From assembly GCF_002804065.1 (NCBI RefSeq), contig NZ_CP024955.1:2666001-2730000 (forward strand): a stretch of 64,000 nt of DNA, in the 5' to 3' direction. Source of the stretch: Kyrpidia spormannii (GTDB taxonomy: Bacteria > Bacillota > Bacilli > Kyrpidiales > Kyrpidiaceae). The notes below the pieces were generated by a model, which saw nothing but the letters and a program-made list of their open reading frames with translations, did not search any database and was not told where the DNA came from. Numbering within the stretch: position 1 is the first letter of the stretch; every line of letters begins with the position of its first letter. Positions 28,878-38,570 of the stretch are shown piece after piece. The position numbers and the translations under genes were made by a program.

Positions 28878-29612
28878 TTATACGAGCCGCCGATACCAGC
28901 TGTAATGATGAGACGACTGCACCAACCGATAAGGCAGGCGGTATTCCCGAAACCTGCGATGTTTCCCCAATTGCGCCCGGGACTTCGAATAACTGTTCAG
29001 GCGATCGAACAAATCGTCGAGATTCTTCCCTTCCCCGATCTCGTCCAACACCTGAACGGTCATGAACAGACTCGGGTCCCCACTCAACTCATCGGCCGGG
29101 ACACAGTAGCCCTCCGGCAGTTCCTCCACCACGCGAACATCCACCGGTTGAAAGAAACTCCCCCTCTTCCCAAAATACTGAACGTGCCACAGGGCATCTT
29201 CCAGCAGAGCTACGTCCTTCGGCGCCAGGTCGCCAACAGACAAAGCCACCCGGAGTTCTCCCCGAAAGAAACAGAACTCCCGAAAAGCGATCGACGATCC
29301 GTACGGCCCTTTGTCGGGCGCATCAGACAAACCGTCCTTCCGGCTTTCTTTCAGGATTTTTACAAACGTATTCGTCACCACGGCTTCTTCCGGAGGACGC
29401 AGGAGAATCCTCTGTGTGGCCGCCATGCGGAACAGCGCCTTCGCCGCGGTTTCTCCGCCGATCCGATAGCCGGCGTCCACCAAAGCCATGCCCACCGCAT
29501 AAGGCGTGGGAACCAACAGCGTCTTCCCTCCACTCGAAGTGGCTTGGGCGGTGCGGAGGGAGAACAGCGACACCGGCCGATACAGGGCCTCCATCCAACG
29601 CGTCCCGGTCAT
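28878..29612 (-). CDS. cas5: Type I Cas5 (RAMP) subunit
   Basis: 244 residues from ATG 29612, behind GGGGTGAAG. The N-terminus MEALYRPVSLFSLRT is followed by KTLLVPTPYAVGMALVDAGY, the Cas5 version of the RAMP helix. GPYGSSIAFREFCFF near 105 and the C-terminal HYSWYRRLV fit Cas5 of I-A/I-B-type complexes. It should bind the crRNA 5' tag and anchor the large subunit. Last gene of cas3-cas8-cas7-cas5; start overlaps nothing but lies 14 bp inside from the cas7 stop. The frame could also begin at TTG 29636. Confidence 0.9.
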   Translation of the reverse strand: MTGTRWMEALYRPVSLFSLRTAQATSSGGKTLLVPTPYAVGMALVDAGYRIGGETAAKALFRMAATQRILLRPPEEAVVTNTFVKILKESRKDGLSDAPDKGPYGSSIAFREFCFFRGELRVALSVGDLAPKDVALLEDALWHVQYFGKRGSFFQPVDVRVVEELPEGYCVPADELSGDPSLFMTVQVLDEIGEGKNLDDLFDRLNSYSKSRAQLGKHRRFREYRLPYRLVQSSHHYSWYRRLV

Positions 29613-29625
29613 CGCCTTCACCCCG

Positions 29626-30585
29626 TCACACCTCAAGCCGATCGATCAGTTCACTCATGTGTTCGGCGAATTCGCCGAGAGAACCAAAAGGAATCACCTG
29701 CACACTCCCGGGTCTGCGCTTATTAAGTACATCCGCGATCCGAGACATTTCTTCGATAAAACGACTGTTGAGCGCACTGGTGAGGGGAGCGGGCTGGGTC
29801 GTGGTGGACACCGACAGGCATCCTTCGAAACCTACGATATGAGGATTCTGGGTATTCCGATGCGCTCCAGACGGCTTTAAAAACGTGTACAACACGCTTT
29901 CCAACAACGCTTTCTGCCGTTTCAACCTTTCCTCGGGCGGCAATACGTACTCCAACGTGATGTCGTTGCGTCCGACCCGAAATAGGTCGAGGTTGACGAC
30001 CGCCGCATACCGTCCGGAAGACGCCGGCCGGTGAAATATATTTTGTCCGGTATTTTCTGCCCCGGTTCTCTCACCGGATCCCTTTCCCCGTCCTTCCGGG
30101 GCGTATTTGACATGAAAATACTCATCGGTCCGCGTTGTATCGGGCTTTCCGACCAACCACCCAAACTCCACGGCAGACTTGCGCCCGATGGAACGCTTTG
30201 TCCCGCCGATTTCCCGGGTGATCAAAATTCCCTCCAGATCATCCAGCACACACCATTCCAGAGCCCGGCTGAGCACCTCCGAGTCCAGGGCTTTGGCGCC
30301 AAACGACGCCGCAAAATCATCGTCCGCTACAATGCGATTGGCGTCAAATCTTTTGCACGGTCCACACAAGGACAACTCCTGCTCCAAAGCGATGTGATAC
30401 AGGTGTTCTGCCTGAATGTGCTTCATCATGTCCCCGCTCACCGCATTCACAGTATACAGCTGTTGGTCCTCACCCACGATCTGGACCAAACGGGTCTGAA
30501 GATAATTCCCTTCCGCACCCTCGTTGTTTAACGAGTGCAAGTCCAACGTCACCAAGCCAGAGATCCCGATGGAAGAACCTCTCAT
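29626..30585 (-). CDS. cas7: Type I Cas7, DevR/Csa2/Cst2 family backbone
   Basis: 319 residues. Start MRGSSIGISGLVTLDLHSLN, then NNEGAEGNYLQTR, typical of Cas7 in I-A and I-B systems ('RAMP strand plus LNnEg'). AVSGDMMKHIQAEHL near 48 and CGPCKRFDANRI near 75 follow, and the conserved TREIGGTKRSIGRKSAVEFG near 122. The C-terminus has QNPHIVGFEG and a long helical tail. Several copies coat the crRNA spacer. ATG overlaps the cas8 stop (ATGA) and the product runs into cas5. Confidence 0.93.
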   Translation of the reverse strand: MRGSSIGISGLVTLDLHSLNNEGAEGNYLQTRLVQIVGEDQQLYTVNAVSGDMMKHIQAEHLYHIALEQELSLCGPCKRFDANRIVADDDFAASFGAKALDSEVLSRALEWCVLDDLEGILITREIGGTKRSIGRKSAVEFGWLVGKPDTTRTDEYFHVKYAPEGRGKGSGERTGAENTGQNIFHRPASSGRYAAVVNLDLFRVGRNDITLEYVLPPEERLKRQKALLESVLYTFLKPSGAHRNTQNPHIVGFEGCLSVSTTTQPAPLTSALNSRFIEEMSRIADVLNKRRPGSVQVIPFGSLGEFAEHMSELIDRLEV

Positions 30586-32384
30586 AGTTCCTTTTCCCCC
30601 TCATCACGTGTTTGTTCCTCTTGTCCGGCCGCGCCCTTCCCGTCTCCGGATGTCCCGGCATCAGCATCTCGCCGGCCCGTGGTATGGCCGAAAGCCACCA
30701 GCAGCATGCCGACCAACGAAGACCCATACTCATCAATCAGGCGAATCACTTCCTCCAGATCTTCAGTCGCCACCTTGTTTTGGCGAACCGACCGACCCTG
30801 CTCCGCCAACCTCGCTCGCTCGTAGTTATAACTCGCGACGAAATCACAGAGCTCTTTTACAAAATCCTCTTTGAATTCCGCCTTCCGCCGCCAAGATTGG
30901 GCAAGCCCGTAATGAATAGAAACCGGCAGTGGTGTGTTCATCGCCTTGCGGTACTGAGGAAGAATGGTCGAGTTGCGAATGGCTCGCGCCACCGCCTGAA
31001 ACCCCGGGTTATCAATGACCTTTGTCAGTTTCTTTTCTTTTTCCTTGTCATTCTCGTCGTAGCTCATGAGCACCCTCCTCATGTTCTCTTCGCTGAATGC
31101 CCGCAACCCCCGCTTCCCCGAGGCCAAATCTTGCATCAACACCGCCGCGTACAACACGAAGAATTCCAGGGCATCGCGCAAGTCCCCGGTGACGAGAAAA
31201 TCGCGGTATTTCAACAAAACCGCCATGTGATCGGAACGGTCTTCCCGAAAACCCCGGAGCCGATCCTGGTGTTCATTCAGAATCTCGTTCCATGCCACAG
31301 CATCCTCGCGGCTGTCCACGGGAAACCACCCGGGCAGCGAGAGAAACGACACATTCATGACCGCCGACGCCGTCCCAAGATTTTTGAAATAACTTTGGTA
31401 CAATCCCCCAATCACATCCGAGGGCCGCTTGCGGAGCAGGGAAAAAACGGGACTCCCCGGGTGATCGGGGGAGACGTTTTTGGCGAACTCCGAGTGTCGG
31501 ATGATCAACTGGGCGGTTTTCAGCGCCATCAAACAATCCAGACGGACATTGCCCCCCCACACCTCCTCGCGACGAAGCTCCCGGGCCAGCATCCGGATCG
31601 CTCCTGGTTCAGCCTGTTTCGGCGCCAGACCTAGAATCTTCGTATCGTCGCCGACCACAAAGGTGAACAGGACAAGGGTCATAGCGCGGAATTTCATCCA
31701 TTCGGCAAACCAGTCGGTCAACACATCCGGATAACCGGCGGGACTGGTGCTATCCGGTTTCGGGCGGTGAATTCCTTTACCCGCAATGGGGTTATAGAAT
31801 TGCAAGGTACTGGCCGCCTTTGCGAACGCGGTTTCATCCTCCCCCGCTTCCGAAAACCCCAGCCGAGCGGCCACAATCCGGCGGATCCGCTCCGGCTCAG
31901 CTTCGGCAATCGCCTTCAAGAGGTTGTTGTACGCATTGGATCCCATGCGCATGCTGTTGAACGTTTTCATGAGCGGAAGCAGAGAATCCGGCGGATCCGG
32001 CATCTCGTCCAGCGCGTTTTCCACGGTCCGTCTCCGACGCCCCAAAGCCTTCACCCGTTCCCGATAGGCCGCTTCTTTTCGGCGTTCGGCCTCGTAGTCG
32101 AAAAGCGACGGTGAAAGCTGTTGCACCGACCTCGGCACATCCTCGTTTTCCCTTAATTTTAAATACGGATAACCCGGTGATGGGCGCCAAGCGTTGAGTT
32201 CTTGTTCCGAAAGCGGCGGATGACTCACGACGGCAAAATGATCCCCGCGATCCTCTAACATGACTGTCCGCCGACGATCGATGCGGGGAGAGCCGTCTTC
32301 CGAAATCAACGGGAAATCTGCGACCAAATCAGCCAGACCGACGGCGCATAGAACATCAGCATAAGTATTCGTGGTCTTTGGCAC
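30582..32384 (-). CDS. Type I Cas8-like large subunit
   Basis: 600 residues with no strong motif that I recognise. Position (between cas3 and cas7), size, and features such as a central FYNPIAGKGIHRPKP and a helical C-terminus followed by a charged low-complexity tail support a Cas8 of the I-A/I-B (Cas8a1/DevT-like) group. Cas8 recognises the PAM and recruits Cas3; the helical C-terminus can act as a Cas11-like small subunit in some I-B complexes. ATG 32384 is preceded by GGAGG. The stop overlaps cas7 by four bases, so the two are coupled. Confidence 0.8.
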   Translation of the reverse strand: MPKTTNTYADVLCAVGLADLVADFPLISEDGSPRIDRRRTVMLEDRGDHFAVVSHPPLSEQELNAWRPSPGYPYLKLRENEDVPRSVQQLSPSLFDYEAERRKEAAYRERVKALGRRRRTVENALDEMPDPPDSLLPLMKTFNSMRMGSNAYNNLLKAIAEAEPERIRRIVAARLGFSEAGEDETAFAKAASTLQFYNPIAGKGIHRPKPDSTSPAGYPDVLTDWFAEWMKFRAMTLVLFTFVVGDDTKILGLAPKQAEPGAIRMLARELRREEVWGGNVRLDCLMALKTAQLIIRHSEFAKNVSPDHPGSPVFSLLRKRPSDVIGGLYQSYFKNLGTASAVMNVSFLSLPGWFPVDSREDAVAWNEILNEHQDRLRGFREDRSDHMAVLLKYRDFLVTGDLRDALEFFVLYAAVLMQDLASGKRGLRAFSEENMRRVLMSYDENDKEKEKKLTKVIDNPGFQAVARAIRNSTILPQYRKAMNTPLPVSIHYGLAQSWRRKAEFKEDFVKELCDFVASYNYERARLAEQGRSVRQNKVATEDLEEVIRLIDEYGSSLVGMLLVAFGHTTGRRDADAGTSGDGKGAAGQEEQTRDEGEKEL

Positions 32385-32495
32385 GGTCCATTCTCGGCGT
32401 TCTATTGTGCCTCCCTCCTTTCATGTTCAAATACACATTCATTTTGCAACATCCGAACGAGATAGTTAATAATTAAAAAAATAAATATGGTTACT

Positions 32496-34973
32496 TTATA
32501 TGCATTCCGTCGCCCACTCCCGGGTCGCCTTCTGATCTGCCAACCTTAATGCCCGCACCGCAAACCAATACAAAAACAACATGCCGGGCGTACAATTCGG
32601 CGAGTCTGGCCGGATGAACAGACCGGTCAGGTATTCCGCCTCATCCGCGGCGTAGTCGACAATGTCCGCCGGAAAGGGAACGCCGTGAAGACGTAACACC
32701 TGGTCCATTTCTTCCCGCGCCTTCCGGTCCCACCGCACCGGGTACCATTTTTCCGCCCGGGCCTGGTGATGACGAGCCACAACGGAGGCCAGAGCAAACA
32801 ACAATCCCCTCAGGGCTTCCTCATCCATTCTTACGGCGTTCACTCGCTCCGCCAACACCGCGGCCGATCGCAAGAACCAAACCGCCCCTTGGACGGCGTG
32901 GGGGGGACGTTTGAACGAGGGGTTGCGCTGTTCAGCCATGATCGCCGGGTCTTCCACGGTTCGACCGTGCGCCAAAGGAAGACCTGTTCTATGGGCCGGA
33001 TCATCCGGAAAAAATCGCTCCATCCACCCCCTCATCGCCGATTGCCATTCCGCCGATAATTTTCCCGCGTCGTGGAACACCGCCGCCCACACGCACAGAT
33101 CTTCCACACTCCACGGCATCGCGCCTAAATCCGCTTCCATGACCTCGGCGAGCTTTCGGCTCCCCACAGGATGTCGGGCCGTGTGAGCACGCACTTCGGA
33201 CACCACCCGATCCACATGGTCCCGGAACGTCTCAGCTTTATACAAGCTCCGAGGCACCGTGCGTTTTCCGAAATAGTGGATCGGGATCTCATTGCCTTGA
33301 ACCCCGATCTCAAGGCCGACCCGGCGGTCGTACCGCGCCATGTGAGGCGGCAATGCCAGTAGCCAGGCTTGTGTGATGACCTCTTTGGTCAGCGGCCTCC
33401 TTTGCCAATCCAAACGAATGCCGGATTCCTCTTCCTTCCCCTCCCGCGGAACCCATACGTACGAGTGCTCTGAATCTGTCCCCGTCGTTTCCCCGAAGCG
33501 ATCACCCAACAATCCAAACAGGGCCGTCACTGGAATGGAAAACAACTCCGGCCTCTGATCAAAGTCGATCTCTTCGGGATGATCGGTGATAGCCACCTGA
33601 ATATGATGAATATTCCGAACCAGTTTTGCCAAAGCACTGCGTTCTCCGTCGGTCATCACCTCTCCAACGGACTTTGTCAGACCAAGAATCCGCTCGATCT
33701 GGGCCTGAAGAACCTCCGTCTCTTCCCGATGCACCTCTTGTAACCAGGCATTTTCATCTATGAATGAGAAAATCTCTCCCGATCGGGCTTCCAGATAAGC
33801 CCGGGTCCTCTCCAGCCATTGCAGTTCCGTTCTCGTGCGGTACGGGCCTGCCTTCGATTCTCCCCGCTCATTCACGGGCAACTCGTACACGTATACATCG
33901 CCTCGGTGGCGCGGGGGCTTGTATCGGGCACTGCGCCCTCCACGCTGAATCAGGGCGTTGGCCGGCGCCAACTCGGTATGTTCCACATCGGCACTGATAT
34001 CCACTCCGGCCTCCACCACCTGGGTGCTGATTAGAATCGCATTGCTCTGCACAGCATCGGGCCCGAAATACGGCCGCAACTTTGCCTCCACCGCTGCGCG
34101 ATCCTCCCGGAGAAACCGGCTGTGCAACAGAAACAATTCGGGACGCCCATACCCCCCGCTGCCCACTTTTTCCTCGCTCAATCGGGAGTCCAGCTCTTTG
34201 TACAGCTCCTGCGCCCGGGTGACAGTATTGCAGATGACCAGGCTCCGACCGCCTCGGTGCCGAGCCAACACGTCATCCGCCGTCAGCGGCCGACTCACCC
34301 AGCGCCAGCGGCGCTCCTTGTCGCGATGACTCGGCATCATCGCCAACTCTTCTTGTGACACCGCAATCCACTCACCGCCCAGGTGTCGGTGGAGCCGTTC
34401 CAAACTCTCCTTGGTCAGCGTGGCGGTCATCAGCACAAACTGGGTAACGTTCTTGAGACGGCCGGTCATTTCAATCACAGTTTTCCAGGCTCGCTCGGGG
34501 TCAAACAGGTGCACCTCGTCGAAAATGACCAAAGCGCCCAACAGAACGCCCGCGTTGATGTTGTCCAAAGCCGGCGAGAGGGAAACGGGCATCATTAAAT
34601 AGGAAGAGAGAAGTTGGTCAATCGTGGTGAAGCAAATGTCTCCTTCAAAATAGACGTCTTCGCGGTGCTCCCCTGTTTGCAGCGTCACCCGCAGATCCGG
34701 AGCCACTTTCTCACACATTTCCGCAGTCGACTTCCACAACTGATAGGCCAGCGTCCGCATCGGGAGCGCATAGAGCACACGGTCGGCGAAACGCTTCCCC
34801 TGCCGATGGGCGGCCACGAAGGGCAACAACACGGCCCACGTCTTCCCCGCCCCGGTAGGCGCATGCACCACCGCGTGTTTGCCGGCTCGCAACACCTGGC
34901 ACACTTTTTTCTGATAAGGATACAGCGCCGCCTGTTCCCCGACCCATTCACGCAGAAGGTCCTCTTCCAACAT
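32496..34973 (-). CDS. cas3: Cas3 helicase with C-terminal HD nuclease
   Basis: 825 residues. The N-terminal superfamily 2 helicase shows Walker A APTGAGKT near 39-46, FDEVHLFD near 150, LMTATL near 178 and ISTQVVEAGVDISADVEH near 310-325. The HD nuclease is at the C-terminus: VFHDAGKLSAEW near 629-640 and a later HH pair (VVARHHQARAEKW near 735). Most Cas3 proteins carry HD at the N-terminus and I-A systems usually split the two; here they are fused in reverse order. It unwinds and degrades target DNA after Cas8 recruitment. First gene of the effector operon, read from the direction of array 3. Confidence 0.95.
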   Translation of the reverse strand: MLEEDLLREWVGEQAALYPYQKKVCQVLRAGKHAVVHAPTGAGKTWAVLLPFVAAHRQGKRFADRVLYALPMRTLAYQLWKSTAEMCEKVAPDLRVTLQTGEHREDVYFEGDICFTTIDQLLSSYLMMPVSLSPALDNINAGVLLGALVIFDEVHLFDPERAWKTVIEMTGRLKNVTQFVLMTATLTKESLERLHRHLGGEWIAVSQEELAMMPSHRDKERRWRWVSRPLTADDVLARHRGGRSLVICNTVTRAQELYKELDSRLSEEKVGSGGYGRPELFLLHSRFLREDRAAVEAKLRPYFGPDAVQSNAILISTQVVEAGVDISADVEHTELAPANALIQRGGRSARYKPPRHRGDVYVYELPVNERGESKAGPYRTRTELQWLERTRAYLEARSGEIFSFIDENAWLQEVHREETEVLQAQIERILGLTKSVGEVMTDGERSALAKLVRNIHHIQVAITDHPEEIDFDQRPELFSIPVTALFGLLGDRFGETTGTDSEHSYVWVPREGKEEESGIRLDWQRRPLTKEVITQAWLLALPPHMARYDRRVGLEIGVQGNEIPIHYFGKRTVPRSLYKAETFRDHVDRVVSEVRAHTARHPVGSRKLAEVMEADLGAMPWSVEDLCVWAAVFHDAGKLSAEWQSAMRGWMERFFPDDPAHRTGLPLAHGRTVEDPAIMAEQRNPSFKRPPHAVQGAVWFLRSAAVLAERVNAVRMDEEALRGLLFALASVVARHHQARAEKWYPVRWDRKAREEMDQVLRLHGVPFPADIVDYAADEAEYLTGLFIRPDSPNCTPGMLFLYWFAVRALRLADQKATREWATECI

Positions 34974-35243
34974 CTATTTTCACCCCTGTGTGGACGATCC
35001 GTCCCAGCATCCTGTTAGCGATCCATCACGGATAGAACCGCTCACTTCTACACGAAGATTAACACAAACATACTGACAACATACATGACAGCAAACAGAT
35101 GTTAGTGCTTAAAAAAACGCGACCCACCATCGCGGGTGCCGGGAATGTATCCGGAAATTCCCCATCCATTGACTATCTCTAGAGTGTATGGTCCCGGAGA
35201 CGGTCAAACCGACCCAAAAGCGGCCAACAGATCAGCAGTCTTA
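34974..35243. promoter_or_regulatory. AT-rich region upstream of cas3
   Basis: This 270-bp stretch separates array 3 from cas3. Near 35071-35093 it holds TACTGACAACATACATGACA, which shares TGACA/TGTCA elements with the palindrome upstream of cas1 (39669-39688). It likely holds the cas3 promoter; no clear -35/-10 pair. Confidence 0.4.
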
Positions 35244-36084
35244 CGTCCCCACCCCAACCACGGGTCTTGGTCGATGGAACGCCTGGACCGGCGGCGAAGG
35301 CGAGTATGCAGGTGATGTTTCAATCCCCAACCACGGGTCTCCGTTGGTGGAACGAGGTGCGCGAGCCAGCTCCAGGCCCTGTCGCGGGGTTTCAATCCCC
35401 AACCACGGGTCTTCGTTGGTGGAACGACAACGGCGGCTGGAGCAGTTGGATGCCCATCGGTTTCAATCCCCAACCACGGGTCTTCGTTGGTGGAACATCT
35501 TTGTCCCCTAAAGAGAATCAAAAACGCCTCACGTTTCAATCCCCAACCACGGGTCTTGGTCGATGCAACGGAACAACAATGGGGACACCGCGGTGCTGTA
35601 CGATGGCCAGTTTCAATCCCCAACCACGGGTCTTGGTCGATGCAACGCGCACTGTCCGGCCTGGCATCGCAAGCCTATCAAGTTTCAATCCCCAACCACG
35701 GGTCTTGGTCGATGCAACTAAATATCTCCGGCTCTGCTTCAGAGGCCGAATTACGTTTCAATCCCCAACCACGGGTCTTGGTCGATGCAACATCGGGATG
35801 ACGCGCAATCGGTAGTCTGGAGGCGGCGTTTCAATCCCCAACCACGGGTCTTGGTCGATGCAACACGGAGACCCGCTGGGCCGCCAACGCCGGACGGCTG
35901 GTTTCAATCCCCAACCACGGGTCTTGGTCGATGCAACAAAAGGCGGGCCGAAACATGAGGGACAGTCCATCGAGTTTCAATCCCCAACCACGGGTCTTGG
36001 TCGATGCAACGAGAGCATGAGCCACACACCGGGCCCATGGAAAGTGTGTTTCAATCCCCAACCACGGGTCTTGGTCGATGCAAC
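35244..36084 (-). CRISPR. CRISPR array 3: 12 repeats of 37 bp, 11 spacers
   Basis: Plus-strand consensus begins GTTTCAATCCCCAACCACGG and ends TCTTGGTCGATGCAAC (from 35533 on). The four left-most repeats are altered: 35244 has GTCCCCACCCC at its start and GATGGAAC at the end, 35317 ends CTCCGTTGGTGGAAC, and 35389 and 35461 end TTCGTTGGTGGAAC. Decay at the left confirms the leader on the right. The repeat is intermediate between those of arrays 1 and 2 and reads toward cas3. Confidence 0.97.
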
Positions 36085-36300
36085 CGTTGTCGAAAGCGCG
36101 GAAAAATCGGCGTGGTTGCACGCTTTGCGGGTCGAGCGGATGTGCCGGATTTTCGAGGATCGACAGTCTGCTCAAAAACCCCGCCGATCCTCGAAACCGG
36201 TCGACACCGAGTGGTGGTGGACGCCGCAGGATTCGCGAATGTCAAGGTTCTGGCGTCAGGATACCACAGATCTGCGGACCTGCCAACGTCCTTTCGGGTC
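36085..36300 (-). promoter_or_regulatory. Leader of CRISPR array 3
   Basis: CGTTGTCGAAAGCGCGGAAA next to the array, then TTTTCGAGGATCGACAG near 36150 and its inverted partner CGATCCTCGAAA near 36184, then TTCTGGCGTCAGGATACCAC near 36247. It is very close to leader 1 block by block. It lies between csa1 and the array. Confidence 0.88.
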
Positions 36301-36432
36301 GCCGCATCTCAATGTTTCGCCACCCCGCCGGAAAGTCATCAGAAAGGTCGCAGCAAACAACCGGCCGGAAAGTGATCAAGTCCCTGAACCTGCGCGGCCT
36401 CAACTGAACACCAACTGGTAACGAGTTGGACC

Positions 36433-37575
36433 TCAGGCCGTCTCGGCAGGAGAATCCACTGACGAAGGGGCCTTGTCCTTTTTCTTCGCTCCCGCTTTCC
36501 CGTCGCGACCCTCGCGCCTGAGGTCGGTAGCTGAGACTTCGGAAGACTCTATCTCGTCGACAGTTTTTGGTTTATTGACGGTGGATTGCGAAACCACGGC
36601 GGCGTCCGGCGGATGCAAACAGCCGCTCTGTGTCGCAGCGCCGTGACAGACGTTAATAAATCCGCACGAAACCGGACATTCTTGGGGTTGTCCAGGATCC
36701 CGCCGGTACATCAAGTTATACATCCGCTCATCGCGTGCTTCGACAAACATCTGCCGCAGAGCATCGTCGATCAAATAGAATTCTCTTTCAATCCCAATCC
36801 TCTGGTCGTCCATCGAAACATAGACGACACATCCCAGATTCACCGGCACCTCCAAGGCCGCTTCCATGGCCAGTGCATAACCCGCCCCTGCCAACTTGTC
36901 CTCTGGCCGCGGCACCCCGAACTTAACGTTCACCACCATGGGTTCCGCCCAGGTACCCACATCCACCCTTAAATGTCGACTCAACCCGAGGTACGAACCG
37001 TCGATCCGCTGCCCGGTCACGACAGGGAGTGCCCTTGCCACCATGGCATCTGCGGACAGGTGCGGATGGCAAGAAACCGTCTCCGGCAATCGGACAAATA
37101 TGCGCTCCGCTTCAAAATCCCACAGACGTCGACCGGTTGTTGCGGCTTTGTCCCGCACGCCGATGGGCAACCGGCGGACCCATGACTCCCACTCGTCGCC
37201 GGCGGCCGTCATTTCGGCCATGATCCGTCCCCAGTCGGTGTCATACGTGTACACGCCGCGTTTCGCGCGATACACCACCTGGTGAACCACCTCATGATAA
37301 AAACCGGCCAACACCGCCTGCTCCGAAACTTCCGGTTCGACCTGCAGAATGCGGCGAACATATACATCCCTCCCGGTTGGGCACCCCTTTCCGGCAGCCT
37401 CCCCCATCCGGAGTCGCCACACCCGGTCCGCCCCCTCAAACGGAGGCTCAAGAGGCGGGCGGTACCAATTCCACCCACGCAAATCCTCCACGACATCGGC
37501 CGCTCTCGATTCTGGAAGCCAATGGTACAGCAACTTCTTTCGGTCATCCTCGGTGAGAAAATACACGCCTTCCAT
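36433..37575 (-). CDS. csa1: Csa1 (Cas4-family) adaptation protein, type I-A marker
   Basis: 380 residues from ATG 37575. Recognised by VWRLRMGEAAGKGCPTGRDV near 52, the middle GSYLGLSRHLRVDVGTW and MVVNVKFGVPRPEDKLAGAG (acidic and Lys residues of a RecB/Cas4-type nuclease), MFVEARDERMYNLMYRR, and the iron-sulfur cysteines CPVSCGFINVCHG near 302-312. Csa1 works with Cas4, Cas1 and Cas2 in spacer selection. The last 65 residues are a Lys/Ser/Asp-rich tail. GGAGG directly touches the ATG; GTG 37566 is spaced better, so the start may be three codons later. It lies between cas4 and leader 3. Confidence 0.9.
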   Translation of the reverse strand: MEGVYFLTEDDRKKLLYHWLPESRAADVVEDLRGWNWYRPPLEPPFEGADRVWRLRMGEAAGKGCPTGRDVYVRRILQVEPEVSEQAVLAGFYHEVVHQVVYRAKRGVYTYDTDWGRIMAEMTAAGDEWESWVRRLPIGVRDKAATTGRRLWDFEAERIFVRLPETVSCHPHLSADAMVARALPVVTGQRIDGSYLGLSRHLRVDVGTWAEPMVVNVKFGVPRPEDKLAGAGYALAMEAALEVPVNLGCVVYVSMDDQRIGIEREFYLIDDALRQMFVEARDERMYNLMYRRDPGQPQECPVSCGFINVCHGAATQSGCLHPPDAAVVSQSTVNKPKTVDEIESSEVSATDLRREGRDGKAGAKKKDKAPSSVDSPAETA

Positions 37576-37580
37576 CCTCC

Positions 37581-38237
37581 TCAAGAGAGATCGTTACAAT
37601 AGCCCCGAAATTCGCAATGAACACACCGTTTTCGACTCCATGGCGGCAAGAACATCTCTGCAGCCACAATTTGATGCAGACGCGACAAGATGCGGCCGAC
37701 ATACTGTCGCGCCCCTGCGGTGAACGTGACCACCTGAATCCGTTTGGTATCCGCATTGTATAACCAGCCTTCACGTACCGGCGCCCCATAACTTTCTTCC
37801 ACCAATAACCCGTACGCAACCAACTGATACGCCGCGTTCTTACCAAACGTTTGCCGATCAGACACTTTGATCTCCACGGGAATCCACTCTCGAACATCAC
37901 GCCCGGCCTTAACACCCGTCGACGGCCGGCTCGCATTTTCCCCGGGTATGGTGGAACCGTGGTGAAGTTCAATCAACAAATCCAGTTTTCCCGTAAGCCT
38001 CAGCCGTTCGCTCTGAAGATACACCTCAAAATGTTTCCGACCGTTGCCACCCCCAAACTTCCGAAAGCCCCTTCGCCGCTCCAAAAGCTCTTCTTGAACG
38101 TGCCGTTGCTTGCCGACCTGCATCGAATACGACAGGTGGAACGGCACCCTCATCACATGGCGAAAATACGGAATTCGGGGGCAGTAGGCATACTGTTTGA
38201 TGTCACCAACGGTGAACCAGGCGTCACATGTCCTCAT
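37581..38237 (-). CDS. cas4: Cas4 exonuclease (RecB/Dna2-like, 4Fe-4S)
   Basis: 218 residues from ATG 38237. VGDIKQYAYCPRIPYFRHVM near 9-28 gives the first cluster cysteine, and CVHCEFRGYC at the C-terminus gives the other three. The nuclease core has LTGKLDLLIEL (Asp) near 86-96 and IPVEIKVS (Glu-x-Lys) near 122-129, then QLVAYGLLVEE (motif QxxxY). It trims prespacers and selects for the PAM end. It overlaps cas2 by 14 bp and is followed by csa1 after 5 bp. The longer upstream frame covers cas2 in another phase and is not used. Confidence 0.95.
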   Translation of the reverse strand: MRTCDAWFTVGDIKQYAYCPRIPYFRHVMRVPFHLSYSMQVGKQRHVQEELLERRRGFRKFGGGNGRKHFEVYLQSERLRLTGKLDLLIELHHGSTIPGENASRPSTGVKAGRDVREWIPVEIKVSDRQTFGKNAAYQLVAYGLLVEESYGAPVREGWLYNADTKRIQVVTFTAGARQYVGRILSRLHQIVAAEMFLPPWSRKRCVHCEFRGYCNDLS

Positions 38238-38529
38238 CGCGATACCCCCATCCCCGGGAGAGGCGTACATCCGGTCGGCCCACCTGTCCGACGACGATTT
38301 CCTGAACGAGACGCACATCCCGATCACAAAGAGAATACACCTCGATTTTGCCGTCCTTGTCTCCAAGAGTCCAACGCAGGCGCAGGACCAGTTCACTTCG
38401 CCGCGTCGACGACAGCACACCCCGAAAAGCGCTGTACTGGGTTCGCACAAGTCCATAATCTTTGCACACTTCACTGATGCGATGACGGATCCGGTCGTCC
38501 TCCACATCATAAATCACCAGCACATGCAT
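38224..38529 (-). CDS. cas2: Cas2
   Basis: 101 residues from ATG 38529. First strand MHVLVIYDVEDDRIRHRIS with the conserved Asp after strand 1, then CKDYGLVRTQYSAFRGVLS and KIEVYSLCDRDV. Ferredoxin-like dimer that forms the core of the Cas1-Cas2 integrase. It lies between cas1 and cas4, 42 bp after cas1. Confidence 0.97.
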   Translation of the reverse strand: MHVLVIYDVEDDRIRHRISEVCKDYGLVRTQYSAFRGVLSSTRRSELVLRLRWTLGDKDGKIEVYSLCDRDVRLVQEIVVGQVGRPDVRLSRGWGYRDEDM

Positions 38530-38570
38530 TCCACTTCCCCCTCTGCGATGTGGCTCACTCCGACTGCCGA

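Noticed and set aside
37581-38510. A 309-residue Cas4 with a long N-terminus
   Set aside because: The first 91 codons overlap cas2 in another phase and have no Cas4 character; ATG 38237 starts the conserved region.
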